Source of the DNA: Bacillota bacterium
Lineage (GTDB): Bacteria > Bacillota > Clostridia > Acetivibrionales > DSM-27016
NCBI GenBank assembly: GCA_023390115.1
Contig: JAEWDM010000035.1
Location: 1 to 64,000 of the forward strand
Length of the DNA stretch: 64,000 nt
Direction of reading: 5' to 3'
Numbering within the stretch: the first letter of the stretch is position 1; each line of letters starts with the position of its first letter. The translations under genes were made by a program, and so were the position numbers. Below the pieces are notes generated by a model. That model searched no databases. It was not told where the DNA came from and worked only from the letters and a program-made list of their open reading frames with translations. Below are positions 19,460 through 28,783 of the stretch, one piece after another.

Positions 19460-20587
19460 ATGAGTGCTATAAAAGAAATAATTGATATAAGTAAAAAAAA
19501 GTTACTTTATCTTGATGAAGAAATTAAAAGGCTTTCCCAAAAAACATTAGTACTTTTTGGAGCTGGTGCAATGAGCAATTATGTAGTAAACTCAATTCGC
19601 AGTCAAGGCTTAAATCCGGTCTGTTTTTGTGATAATAATCTAAAGAAAGTAGGTACAAATATTTCAGGTATACCTGTTATAAGCTTTAAAGAATTATGTG
19701 ATAAGCACAAAAGTTCCAATATATATATTACATCTACCTTCTACTATAATGATATTAAAAAAGAGCTGCTTGATAATGGTTTTTTTGAAGAGAATATTAG
19801 CGGCTTTGATCTCGTGCATTTCTTTCCCTGGGAAAAAGATTATATTAATTGCTTAGTCGCTCATGAAAAAGATTTCCAAGATTTGTTTTCATTGCTTGCT
19901 GACGATAAGTCAAAAGAAGTGTTACTAAAAAGACTAAATTTCTTGATTTCAAGAGAAAGAAGCTATATGACTGATATACGCACACCAAACCAGTATTTTG
20001 AAAAAGGATTGATCAATTTAAGTCATGAAGAAATTTTTATTGATTTAGGTGCATTTGATGGAGATTCTATTCGTTCATTTATACTGGCTTGTGAAGGCAA
20101 GTATAAAAAAATCTATGCTTTAGAACCTGAGAATGAAAATTATAATAAACTAATAAATTGCTGTAAAGATTATAGTAATATAGCAATTTTTAAAGCAGGC
20201 GCATGGAACATGGATGGCTCTATTCCTTATAGCTCTATCTGTGATGTCTCTGCTATTACTTTAGCAGAAGACAGCTTAAATTTTGATAATAACTGCAACG
20301 ATAAAATTGGCCTTATGGATACTCGATCTGTTGATTCCATTTTAAAAGGCCAACCTGCCACATTTATAAAAATGGATATAGTAGGTGTCGAAAAGAAAGC
20401 ATTAGATGGCTGTAAGAGAACAATACAAAAGTACATGCCTACACTTGCGGTATGCGTCTATCATAGAGCAACTGACATTTATACGCTTCCTAAATATATT
20501 TTAGAGCTATGTCCAAAATATAAAATCTATTTGAGACACTATAGTGATGGTGTCTCAGAGACAGTTTGTTATGCCATTGCTGACTGA
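19460..20587 (+). CDS. FkbM-type methyltransferase with an N-terminal Rossmann-like domain
   Basis: 375 residues in two parts. Residues about 28-120 contain LVLFGAGAMSNYV and FCDNNLKKVGT, a nucleotide-binding fold common in sugar-modifying proteins of surface clusters. Residues about 190-375 are an FkbM methyltransferase: FIDLGAFDGDS for SAM, then IYALEPENENY and FIKMDIVGVEKKALDG. It probably O-methylates a sugar of the surface glycan. In the usual FkbM motif the segment reads KxDIEGxE; here Val replaces Glu (DIVGVE). The start is the ATG at 19460 after AAGGAG. A gap of about 190 very AT-rich bases follows. Confidence 0.78.
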   Translation: MSAIKEIIDISKKKLLYLDEEIKRLSQKTLVLFGAGAMSNYVVNSIRSQGLNPVCFCDNNLKKVGTNISGIPVISFKELCDKHKSSNIYITSTFYYNDIKKELLDNGFFEENISGFDLVHFFPWEKDYINCLVAHEKDFQDLFSLLADDKSKEVLLKRLNFLISRERSYMTDIRTPNQYFEKGLINLSHEEIFIDLGAFDGDSIRSFILACEGKYKKIYALEPENENYNKLINCCKDYSNIAIFKAGAWNMDGSIPYSSICDVSAITLAEDSLNFDNNCNDKIGLMDTRSVDSILKGQPATFIKMDIVGVEKKALDGCKRTIQKYMPTLAVCVYHRATDIYTLPKYILELCPKYKIYLRHYSDGVSETVCYAIAD

Positions 20588-20779
20588 ATCTATAACTGAT
20601 CGTATAATTTACTTTTAAATAAAATATTTAATTAGGTTGTCTAAAAATCTGTACGACAAAATTTTAAAAATAGATTTTATTATTAAATTATTTTTTAGTT
20701 TAATTAATTTAATTTGGCTAATAAAGATAAAAGAAATTTTTGTATATTTATTATAAAATAATTGAAATGGGGATGTAAA

Positions 20780-21604
20780 ATGTCTGAAAACTCAAAAAAT
20801 AATTTCAAAATGGCAAGATGTTCTTTAATCGTAACATGTAGGTGCAATTTGAAGTGTAAGTTATGCTCTGCTTATTCACCATATTATGAAATACCACCTC
20901 ATTTTTCATATGATATTTTGTCTGAATCAATTGATAGATATTTTAAACTTGTTTCTTATGTAGATAAATTTACGTTTTCTGGTGGAGAACCTTTGCTTCA
21001 CAAAGATTTAACAAGACTAGTTCGGCATATACTAAAATATTCTAATCAATTTGGTTATATTGAGATAATAACTAACGGAACTATTGTTCCTGATACTCAA
21101 TTAGTAGAAACTATTAATCAAAATAAAAGTAAAGTGATGTTTTTACTAGATAATTATGGCAAAGAATTGTCAATAAAAATAGAAGAAATTAGCAATCTTT
21201 TTAATGCAAATAATATCCGCTATGTAATTAGAGGAAACAATAAAGATGACGCTCATTGTGGTGGCTGGGTCGATTATGGTGATTTTTCTAAAAAATTATT
21301 TATCCAAAAAGATGTTGAAGAATTATTTAACAAGTGTGCATTGCCTCAAAAAATGAATTTTTGTTTCCGTATAATATATGGCGAAATGCATCCCTGTGGT
21401 ATATCGTATAGATGCATGGAATTAAAAATAATACCAAAGAACAAAAACGAATATGTTAATCTTTTTGATGATCGTGTTACAACAGAATACCAGCAAAAAA
21501 AGATAGCGATGATTCAAAGTGCAAAAAGCTTAACCGCTTGTGCATATTGTAACGGACTATGTGAAGATTCTCCTCGTTTTACACCGGCCGAGCAATTAAA
21601 CTAG
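20780..21604 (+). CDS. Radical SAM protein, copy 2 of a paralogous pair
   Basis: 274 residues, start at the ATG at 20780 after GGGGATG. The radical SAM motif is at Cys 22, 26 and 29, followed by FSGGEPL. Extra cysteines (NKCALP, HPCGISYRC, CAYCNGLC) end in TPAEQLN, paralleling copy 1. Copy 2 has additional cysteines that copy 1 lacks (YRCMEL, NGLCED). Overall similarity to copy 1 runs along the whole length, so the pair arose by duplication and may now act on different substrates or as a heterodimer. It is followed after 15 bases by a glycosyltransferase gene. Confidence 0.8.
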   Translation: MSENSKNNFKMARCSLIVTCRCNLKCKLCSAYSPYYEIPPHFSYDILSESIDRYFKLVSYVDKFTFSGGEPLLHKDLTRLVRHILKYSNQFGYIEIITNGTIVPDTQLVETINQNKSKVMFLLDNYGKELSIKIEEISNLFNANNIRYVIRGNNKDDAHCGGWVDYGDFSKKLFIQKDVEELFNKCALPQKMNFCFRIIYGEMHPCGISYRCMELKIIPKNKNEYVNLFDDRVTTEYQQKKIAMIQSAKSLTACAYCNGLCEDSPRFTPAEQLN

Positions 21605-21619
21605 AATGGAGGTATTTGA

Positions 21620-23182
21620 TTGCCAAAAATTACATTTTATACACAAGCATATAATACTGAAAATTACATAAAAAAATGTATTGAAAGTATTCTAAATCAA
21701 TCTGTCACTGATTTCGAGTATATCATAGTTGATAATGGTTCAACTGATAAAACTAATAGTATTATTTCCGAATATGCTAAAATGGACAACAGAGTAACTG
21801 CAATCCATTACGAAGACAATCGTAGAGGATTTTGGCCTGAACTAATAAAGCAAAAAGCCAAAGGAGAATATTTTGCAATGCTAGATTCTGACGACTGGTA
21901 TGAATCTACGTTCGCTAAAGATTTGCTTTCCTTTGCAAAAGAAGAGTATCTTGATATCGCAGTCAGTGGTTCTTGTTTTCATTTCTCCCAAACAAATAAG
22001 AAAAGCTATAGAAAATCAGATTCCAGAATATTTATAAGCAAAAATAATATTCCTGAACACTTCGACTTTATCTATCAATTTTTCCGTACAGCCTGGGCTA
22101 AATTTTTTAAAATGTCTATAGTTAAAAATATAATTCTTTCTGATTTTTACAGTATTTTAGAATCAAAATATGGTGGTGACACCGTATTTTGCCTTGAAGC
22201 TCTTTCTATCGCAAACAGAATAGGTATTTCCGATAAGGTACTGCACAATTATAGAGTACATCCCCAATCCGTTTCATATGTATACAACCCCAAGCGATTT
22301 TACTCCGATACATTTCTTTTCCGCAAAGCCGAAAGCTTTCTTTCAGGCTTTGGAAAAATCAGCAGGGAGAACTATCATTTTTTGCACACAGTTTATATCA
22401 ATGCAGCAATTGACACAATAGATATAACTCTAAAAGCAGACTTAGGCACATACGAAAGACTCCTTGAGATTGGGAAGATATTAAAGGAGCCGCTGACGCA
22501 GCAGGCTATAGAGGCTGTAAATGCCGAAATCGACAGGCTGAAGGCGTATAGGCAGCTTCTTATTGAGCTATTTGTAAATACGGTAAAAATTAATTCCGGG
22601 AATAAGGACATTCTGGATTTAGCCTGCTCAAATACACTCCTGCTTAACAAAGAATTGTCCTTATATGTCAATAGGGACAACCTTTTGCAGCATTTTAAGA
22701 GCGGTTGCTTCCTGCTGTCCGCCGTTAACTTAAATAGTGCTGAGATGCTTAAAAAGGCCATTTTATCACTGGACAGCAAATCGCTTTCCGAAAGCATGTG
22801 GAAGGTTTTATCAGGCATGTTTAAGAGCAATATCCTGTTAAGCTGGATAGACAGCCCAGACTTTACTCTCGAGTATTGCGGCATAATTATAGAGGTATTT
22901 AACCTCAAGGCTTCATCAGCGTTGAATATGATAATTGAAATACTGAACAATGGAAAAGAAATTCCTTTCGAGGAGGAGCTGCTGTTTCTGGGTCTGAATG
23001 TCTCGGCAGCAGCCGAGGATGGCGCAGTTTTTGTATTTGTCAAAAAGCTGCAGGCACAATTGTTAATCAGGCAGAAAAGATTTGATGAGGCTCGGCAGGC
23101 ACTGAATGATTTATTGGAAATGTGCCCTGGGGATGAGGATGTTCTTCAATTGAAGAAATGGCTGGAGGAAGAAAACGTCTAA
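21620..23182 (+). CDS. Family 2 glycosyltransferase with helical tail, paralog A
   Basis: 520 residues. Residues 1-230 are a GT-A glycosyltransferase: FYTQAYNTE, YIIVDNGSTDKT, then AMLDSDDWYE as the metal-binding element. Residues about 260-520 are helical and leucine-rich, ending in a TPR-like hairpin (FDEARQALNDLLEMCPGDED). The start is TTG at 21620, seven bases after GGAGG. Composition changes inside the gene: the first two thirds of the catalytic half are AT-rich like the upstream genes, while from about 22460 on the sequence is richer in G and C like the downstream genes. The last 75 codons are almost the same as in paralog B. Confidence 0.85.
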   Translation: MPKITFYTQAYNTENYIKKCIESILNQSVTDFEYIIVDNGSTDKTNSIISEYAKMDNRVTAIHYEDNRRGFWPELIKQKAKGEYFAMLDSDDWYESTFAKDLLSFAKEEYLDIAVSGSCFHFSQTNKKSYRKSDSRIFISKNNIPEHFDFIYQFFRTAWAKFFKMSIVKNIILSDFYSILESKYGGDTVFCLEALSIANRIGISDKVLHNYRVHPQSVSYVYNPKRFYSDTFLFRKAESFLSGFGKISRENYHFLHTVYINAAIDTIDITLKADLGTYERLLEIGKILKEPLTQQAIEAVNAEIDRLKAYRQLLIELFVNTVKINSGNKDILDLACSNTLLLNKELSLYVNRDNLLQHFKSGCFLLSAVNLNSAEMLKKAILSLDSKSLSESMWKVLSGMFKSNILLSWIDSPDFTLEYCGIIIEVFNLKASSALNMIIEILNNGKEIPFEEELLFLGLNVSAAAEDGAVFVFVKKLQAQLLIRQKRFDEARQALNDLLEMCPGDEDVLQLKKWLEEENV

Positions 23183-23232
23183 GGATGTCTATTCAAACGT
23201 TATCGGAACAAATATAATTTAAGGAGCTCAAT

Positions 23233-24810
23233 ATGCCAAGACTCACATTTTATACCCAGGCGTACAATACTGAAAAATATATGAAAAAGTGTATAGAAAG
23301 TATCTTAAACCAAACTTTTACTGATTTTGAATACCTCCTTGTAGATAACGGCTCAACCGATGGAACAAAGGATATTATTGCAGAATACGCAAAGAAAGAT
23401 AATAGAATAAGAGCAATACGCTATGATGAAAATCGCAGAAGATTCTGGGCTGAACTCATAAAGGAAGACGCTAAAGGCGAATATTTCGCAATGTTGGACT
23501 CAGACGATTGGTATGAGCCTGTATTTGCCGAGAAGATGCTAAAAACCATTCTGGAAACCGGTGCGGATTTGGCATCCTGCGCCTCTAACATTATTGTGGA
23601 ATATAGTAATACTCCTCCCCGGGTTAAACGTATAAGTGACAAAACCACCGTTATCGAGAGAAGGGACTTTTCTTCCTCCTTTCCCATAGCTTATATCTAC
23701 TATGGAGCTGTTTGGGGAAGACTCTACAAAACAAGCCTGATTAAAGAAAATAATATAAGCCTTGCCGAGAATGTCGCATTTGGAATAGACACTCTATTCG
23801 TACTTAAATACCAGCAGCACTGTAAAAGTGTTGCTTTTAATCCCGAGCCCCTGCACAGCTACCTTATAAGAAGCAAATCTGTTTCTTATGAGTTCAACAA
23901 AAATGCATTGGAAAATGATGAAAATCTATATAAGGCTTTTTATTCATATCTGGAGGATATAGGCGGCTTGACAGAGCTTAATCTGGCGTTTATTTCCGCC
24001 GTTTACTTAGGTCTGATTACCAGTACCACCGCTAATCCTCTTATAACTGAGAAATGCTCATATGAGGAAAAATTAAATATATTATACAGGACCTTTTCCT
24101 CAAAAACTACCATAGAGTGCTGGAGCAGATTGAAAGCTGCCGACAGCAAGGCTGAAAAACTTTTGGGCATAAAAAAATTACTGGTTGGACAGTCTGAAGT
24201 TTTTATCGGCTACATTTACAGCAGTTATAATGGCAAGGATAACGACAAGTTTTATAAAATGCTCTGTTTTCTATTCCCAAGGATCGAAGAGCTCTTTGAT
24301 GAGAAGGATGTAGGCTTTTTGCTTGAGTATCCCGGGCTTTTAAGTCTATTTATTAACTATGAAGCCAGAGCTATCTCATCAAAATTATTTTCAGCATTGA
24401 GTAATAAAGCTTATCTGGGAAGTATATGGAATGCACTCAGAAAACTGCTGAAAGATAACATACTCTTGAACTGGATAGATAATTACGATTTTGTTATACA
24501 TTACCGCGATATACTGGCTAAAGTCCAAAGCGGTGTATATTCCAGCGCATTGAGTGCGATACTCAAAGTTCTGGACAGCGAATATGAAATTCCTTTCGAG
24601 GAGGAGCTGCTGTTTCTGAGCCTGAATGTATCGGCAGCAGCCGAGGACGGCGCGGTTTTCGTATTTGTCAAAAAGCTGCAGACACAATTGTTTATCAGGC
24701 AGAAAAGATTTGATGAGGCTTCTCAGGCACTGAAGGATTTATTGGAAATGTGTCCCCAGGATGAGGATGTTCTTCAATTAAATAAATGGCTGGAGGAAGA
24801 AAATGAGTAA
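23233..24810 (+). CDS. Family 2 glycosyltransferase with helical tail, paralog B
   Basis: 525 residues with the same architecture as paralog A: FYTQAYNTE, LLVDNGSTDGT, AMLDSDDWYE, then a long helical C-terminal half ending in the shared TPR-like tail. The final 225 bases (24586-24810) match 22958-23182 of paralog A at about 204 positions by my count, far more than the catalytic halves do at the DNA level. The two enzymes probably add different sugars and share a docking tail. Start is ATG after AAGGAGC. The stop overlaps the next start by eight bases. Confidence 0.85.
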   Translation: MPRLTFYTQAYNTEKYMKKCIESILNQTFTDFEYLLVDNGSTDGTKDIIAEYAKKDNRIRAIRYDENRRRFWAELIKEDAKGEYFAMLDSDDWYEPVFAEKMLKTILETGADLASCASNIIVEYSNTPPRVKRISDKTTVIERRDFSSSFPIAYIYYGAVWGRLYKTSLIKENNISLAENVAFGIDTLFVLKYQQHCKSVAFNPEPLHSYLIRSKSVSYEFNKNALENDENLYKAFYSYLEDIGGLTELNLAFISAVYLGLITSTTANPLITEKCSYEEKLNILYRTFSSKTTIECWSRLKAADSKAEKLLGIKKLLVGQSEVFIGYIYSSYNGKDNDKFYKMLCFLFPRIEELFDEKDVGFLLEYPGLLSLFINYEARAISSKLFSALSNKAYLGSIWNALRKLLKDNILLNWIDNYDFVIHYRDILAKVQSGVYSSALSAILKVLDSEYEIPFEEELLFLSLNVSAAAEDGAVFVFVKKLQTQLFIRQKRFDEASQALKDLLEMCPQDEDVLQLNKWLEEENE

Positions 24811-25930
24811 AAGCTTTTTGCTTTACGGACATGGAGGAGCATATAATCACGGTGCGGAGGCCATTGTAAAATGTACCGCCGGACTTATTAAGGATATATT
24901 CCCGGCAAGCACAATAACACTCTCAACGCACTTCAAAGAACAGGATTTGCAATTTGATATGCCTGTCGATGATTACTGTGTACGGGATATGAATTATGTT
25001 GAGGCAGACAGGGCCTCAATACAAAAGGGTTTATATGACGGGCTGATTTACAAATCAACTCTTGACAAAATTACCCGGAATTCAGTTTGCCTTTCGGTGG
25101 GCGGAGATAACTACTGCTATGACAATTGGCGCAAATGGAAGGTAATTCATGAAAGGGCTCTTCAAGCAGGCTCAAAAAGTGTTCTGTGGAGCTGTTCGGT
25201 TGAACCTTCCATGATAACGGGAGAAATGCTTAATACTCTGAAAACACATCACCTGATCACGGCAAGAGAGAGCCTCACATATGACGCATTGTGCCAAAGG
25301 GGGCTTGATAATGTCGTTCTTTGCTCCGACGCGGCATTCTTGCTGGCTCCAGAAAAGACTGCTCTTCCCCAGGGCTTTGTCGAAGAGAATACCGTTGCCG
25401 TAAATGTCAGTCCGCTCGTAGTCCGCAGAGAAATAAAAAAAGGAATTACAGTAGAAAATATTAAGAATCTGATTAAATTTATAATAGGCGAAACTACAAT
25501 GAATATCGCTCTTATTCCCCATGTGGTAATGCCTATGGACAATGATTATTTTCTGCTCCGGGAAATATATGAGGAGCTTGAGCCAAAGGATCGGATTTGT
25601 TTAATTTCAGATAAATTGAGTGCAGCACAATATAAATATATAATTTCAAAATGCCGTTTAGGAATTTTTTCAAGAACCCACGCGTCAATCGCAGCTTATT
25701 CCTCCTGTGTCCCCGCAATAGCAATCGGCTATTCTGTAAAGGCAAAGGGGATTGCTGCCGATCTGGGATTTGATGATTATGTTTTGCCGTTAAACAGCTT
25801 TTCAGATGGATACAGCCTGTTGGCAATGTTCAAAGGCTTACTGGAAAATGAGAATAGGTTAAGGCATCTGCTTAATGAAAAAATGCCCGCATATAAAGAA
25901 AATGCAAGAAAAAATCCCGTCTATGGATGA
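24803..25930 (+). CDS. Polysaccharide pyruvyl transferase family protein
   Basis: 375 residues. Landmarks of the family are LLYGHGGAYNHGAEAIV near the N terminus, SVGGDNYCYDN, WSCSVEPS, FSRTHASIAAYSSCVPAIAIGYSVKAKGI near the C terminus, and LGFDDYVL. Such enzymes add a ketal-linked pyruvate from phosphoenolpyruvate to a glycan, which makes it acidic. It is the last gene of the glycan locus, translationally coupled to the glycosyltransferase before it. No clear terminator follows before the next gene 130 bases on. Confidence 0.88.
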   Translation: MSKSFLLYGHGGAYNHGAEAIVKCTAGLIKDIFPASTITLSTHFKEQDLQFDMPVDDYCVRDMNYVEADRASIQKGLYDGLIYKSTLDKITRNSVCLSVGGDNYCYDNWRKWKVIHERALQAGSKSVLWSCSVEPSMITGEMLNTLKTHHLITARESLTYDALCQRGLDNVVLCSDAAFLLAPEKTALPQGFVEENTVAVNVSPLVVRREIKKGITVENIKNLIKFIIGETTMNIALIPHVVMPMDNDYFLLREIYEELEPKDRICLISDKLSAAQYKYIISKCRLGIFSRTHASIAAYSSCVPAIAIGYSVKAKGIAADLGFDDYVLPLNSFSDGYSLLAMFKGLLENENRLRHLLNEKMPAYKENARKNPVYG

Positions 25931-26062
25931 ATTATAATCCTCCCTTTCCTCTATCTCTCGCCATATTACAATTTATCCCATTTCATATTCTCCGGTATAT
26001 GCTGTATAATATATTTGCTTATTAAATCTACATAGCTTAAACAGGAAAGGTCGGAATATTTT

Positions 26063-26986
26063 ATGAACACAAGGAAAGTGTTGGTATCAAACCTCATTCT
26101 TTTGCTTGCGGCAATTATATGGGGCTTTGCATTTGTTGCGCAGAGAGTGAGCATCAAATACGTGGGTCCGTTCACTTACAATGGAGTAAGATTTGCTCTT
26201 GGAAGCATATCGCTGCTTCCTGTTATGCTGCTTATGAAAAATAAGCCAAGCATGGAAGCTGCTGATAAAGGCCAAAACAAAAAGCTTTTTCAGGGCGGTA
26301 TTATAGCGGGAATATTTCTTTTTACGGCGGCGTCACTTCAGCAGATAGGCCTGATATACACGTCGGCTGGCAAGGCCGCCTTTGTCACCAGCCTGTACAT
26401 TGTTTTTGTGCCTGTATTGGGAATATTTTTAAGACAGCGCATATCCTCCGGCACCTGGTTCGGGGCTTTAATGGCTTTAGCAGGCCTTTATCTGCTGTGC
26501 GTCACAGAAGGCCTTACAGTGTCCAGAGGGGACTGGCTGGAGCTTGCGGGAGCTTTTTTCTGGGCATTTCACATTCTGATTATAGGATATTTCGGTAAAC
26601 ATGTGGATGTGGTTAAGCTGTCATGCATTCAATTTGTCGTATGCTCCGTTTTGAGCCTGGGGACTGCATTGGTTTTTGAAAGAATAGAGCTTGACACACT
26701 CCTCCAAGCAGCAATACCCATACTTTACGGCGGAATTTTCTCAGTCGGCCTTGCCTATACCCTGCAGGCGGTCGGACAGAAAAACGCTAATCCGGCCCAC
26801 GCCGCAATTATACTCAGCATGGAATCACTTTTTGCAGCAATCGGAGGCGCAATGCTCCTTAAGGAAATTCTTCATACACGTGAGCTTGCAGGCTGCGCAC
26901 TCATGCTGGCAGGTATGCTCCTGTCCCAGCTTCAAAGCTTTCGCGGCCAGAGTACCACATCGGGTACTTTAGAAAGCAAAAATTAG
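26063..26986 (+). CDS. EamA-family (DMT) transporter
   Basis: 307-residue membrane protein with ten predicted hydrophobic segments arranged as two EamA repeats. The first begins LILLLAAIIWGFAFVAQRVS; the second begins WLELAGAFFWAFHILIIGYF and ends near AIIGGAMLLKE-like sequence. Members export amino acids, nucleosides or other metabolites; the substrate here cannot be told. A TATAAT box at 26005-26010 may serve it, with no good upstream -35 element. The start is ATG at 26063, with GGAAAGG further upstream. Confidence 0.85.
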   Translation: MNTRKVLVSNLILLLAAIIWGFAFVAQRVSIKYVGPFTYNGVRFALGSISLLPVMLLMKNKPSMEAADKGQNKKLFQGGIIAGIFLFTAASLQQIGLIYTSAGKAAFVTSLYIVFVPVLGIFLRQRISSGTWFGALMALAGLYLLCVTEGLTVSRGDWLELAGAFFWAFHILIIGYFGKHVDVVKLSCIQFVVCSVLSLGTALVFERIELDTLLQAAIPILYGGIFSVGLAYTLQAVGQKNANPAHAAIILSMESLFAAIGGAMLLKEILHTRELAGCALMLAGMLLSQLQSFRGQSTTSGTLESKN

Positions 26987-27034
26987 GTGATATAATATAA
27001 GCTGCCGTACAAATCATAAGAGTATGGGGGAAGT

Positions 27035-28783
27035 ATGCATATATTGCGTTATATAAAAGATTTTTTATCAGCTCATAAGTATAGATATGCCCTTGGTATA
27101 GTGTTTCTGCTGTGCGTTGACATATTGCAGCTAATATTGCCAAGGGTGCTCGGTGATGTGACCGATTCTCTTGAGAGCGGGGAGCTGACCCGGGAAGCCC
27201 TGGCCCGGTATGCTGTTATACTGGTGCTGATTGCGGTTGGCGTGGCAGTTTTCAGATTCCTTTTCAGGTATACTCTTATAAAAGCCTCCAGATCAATTGA
27301 GCTCTCCTTCAGGGACCGCTTTTATGCACACTTACAGAGGCTTTCCATGAATTATTTCAATACTCATAAAACCGGCGATCTGATGGCTCACGCTACCAAC
27401 GATATAAATAATGTTACCATGGCCTCAGGCCAGGGAGTCATATTTGCAATAGACAGCCTCCTGATACCCATAGCCGCATCAATAATGATGCTTAATACCG
27501 GAGGCTTAAAGCTCACTGCAGCATGCTTCGCGCCTCTGCTTGTGCTTTGTATTTCCGTAGTATTCTTTATGAGAGTGATGCAAGCCCGGGTTCAAAAGCA
27601 GCAGGAGGCGTTCTCCAGCCTTACGGAGGCTGCGCGTGAAAGCTTCTCGGGAATCAGAGTTATAAAAGCATTCGCGCAGGAGCAAAAGGAGATCTCCAGG
27701 TTTGAAAGAATAAATGCCTTGAACAGGGACGCCAACCTTAAGTTTGTCCGGCTTATGAGCATGATGTTTCCCTCTGTTATGTCCATTTCCGCACTCTCCT
27801 TTGTAATAGCCTTATGGTATGGGGGTATACTGGTTATTCAAGGCCCGTTGACTCTTGGAGACTTTGTAGCTTTTAACAGCTATCTGGGGATGCTGATATG
27901 GCCCATAACAGCTATAGGCTGGGTCGCAAACATGTTCCAGAGGGGCTTTGTATCTCTGGAACGGATAAATGCCATAATGGACGAAGCTCCCGAAATCTCC
28001 GATAATAAGACTGTAGATAAAGCCTCAATAGAAGGCTCCATAGAATTCAGGAAGCTCACCTTTGCATACCCTGGCTCGGAAAAGCCTGTGCTCAAGGATA
28101 TAAGCATATCCCTGGAGGCGGGTAAAATCCTTGCAGTGGTAGGGCGTACCGGAAGCGGAAAGACTACTCTTGTAAACCTTATCTCCAGGCTCCTTGACGT
28201 GCCCGAAGGGACGCTTTTTATAGACGGCATTGATATTAACAGCATACCTCTGTCTGTCCTAAGAAGCAATATAGGAAGGGTACCTCAGGATAGCTTTCTT
28301 TTTTCTGCTTCCATAAACGAAAACATTGATTTTTTCAGAAACCGCACCCCCGAAGAAATAGAAACCGCCGCAAAAACCGCCAGAATCTATGACAGCATTA
28401 ATGAATTCCCTAGAAAATTCCACACGGTGGTGGGAGAGCGCGGAGTGACGCTGTCAGGAGGGCAGAAGCAGCGTATAGCAATTGCCCGTGCCATATTGGG
28501 CGCTCCTCCGATTTTGATACTGGATGACTGCCTCTCGGCAGTTGATGCCGGTACGGAAGAGGAAATTCTCAAAGGCCTGAAAAAAATTATAAAGCAGCAC
28601 ACCGGCGTTATTGTATCCCACAGGATATCTGCGGTAAAAGACGCCGATGAAATTATCGTGCTTGAGGATGGAAAAATAGCTGAGAGAGGCACCCATGCCA
28701 CGCTGCTTGAGCAAAAGGGCGCATATTACTCCATATACAACAGACAACTGCTGATTAACCAGCTTTCAGGAGGCTTAATTTAA
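27035..28783 (+). CDS. ABC exporter subunit with degenerate catalytic site
   Basis: 582 residues: six-helix exporter domain (about 1-320) fused to an ATPase. Walker A is GRTGSGKT, the signature LSGGQKQR, and the H-loop SHRIS. After Walker B (ILILDD) the catalytic Glu is replaced by Asp, as in one half of heterodimeric exporters such as TM287/288 and BmrCD. The partner is the next gene, which starts on the very next base after the stop. A TATAAT at 26992-26997 lies just upstream; a matching -35 element is poor. Multidrug or lipid export is the likely role. ATG follows GGGGGAAG. Confidence 0.9.
   Translation: MHILRYIKDFLSAHKYRYALGIVFLLCVDILQLILPRVLGDVTDSLESGELTREALARYAVILVLIAVGVAVFRFLFRYTLIKASRSIELSFRDRFYAHLQRLSMNYFNTHKTGDLMAHATNDINNVTMASGQGVIFAIDSLLIPIAASIMMLNTGGLKLTAACFAPLLVLCISVVFFMRVMQARVQKQQEAFSSLTEAARESFSGIRVIKAFAQEQKEISRFERINALNRDANLKFVRLMSMMFPSVMSISALSFVIALWYGGILVIQGPLTLGDFVAFNSYLGMLIWPITAIGWVANMFQRGFVSLERINAIMDEAPEISDNKTVDKASIEGSIEFRKLTFAYPGSEKPVLKDISISLEAGKILAVVGRTGSGKTTLVNLISRLLDVPEGTLFIDGIDINSIPLSVLRSNIGRVPQDSFLFSASINENIDFFRNRTPEEIETAAKTARIYDSINEFPRKFHTVVGERGVTLSGGQKQRIAIARAILGAPPILILDDCLSAVDAGTEEEILKGLKKIIKQHTGVIVSHRISAVKDADEIIVLEDGKIAERGTHATLLEQKGAYYSIYNRQLLINQLSGGLI

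Noticed and set aside
18565..21604. A peptide-modification (RiPP) cluster based on two radical SAM genes
   Set aside because: No short precursor gene with a start signal is found in the gaps at 19414-19459 and 20588-20779, and the neighbours are glycan enzymes.
22393..23043. A 216-codon minus-strand frame opposite paralog A
   Set aside because: It is antisense to a clear glycosyltransferase, Ser/Leu-rich in the way of shadow frames, and has no start signals.
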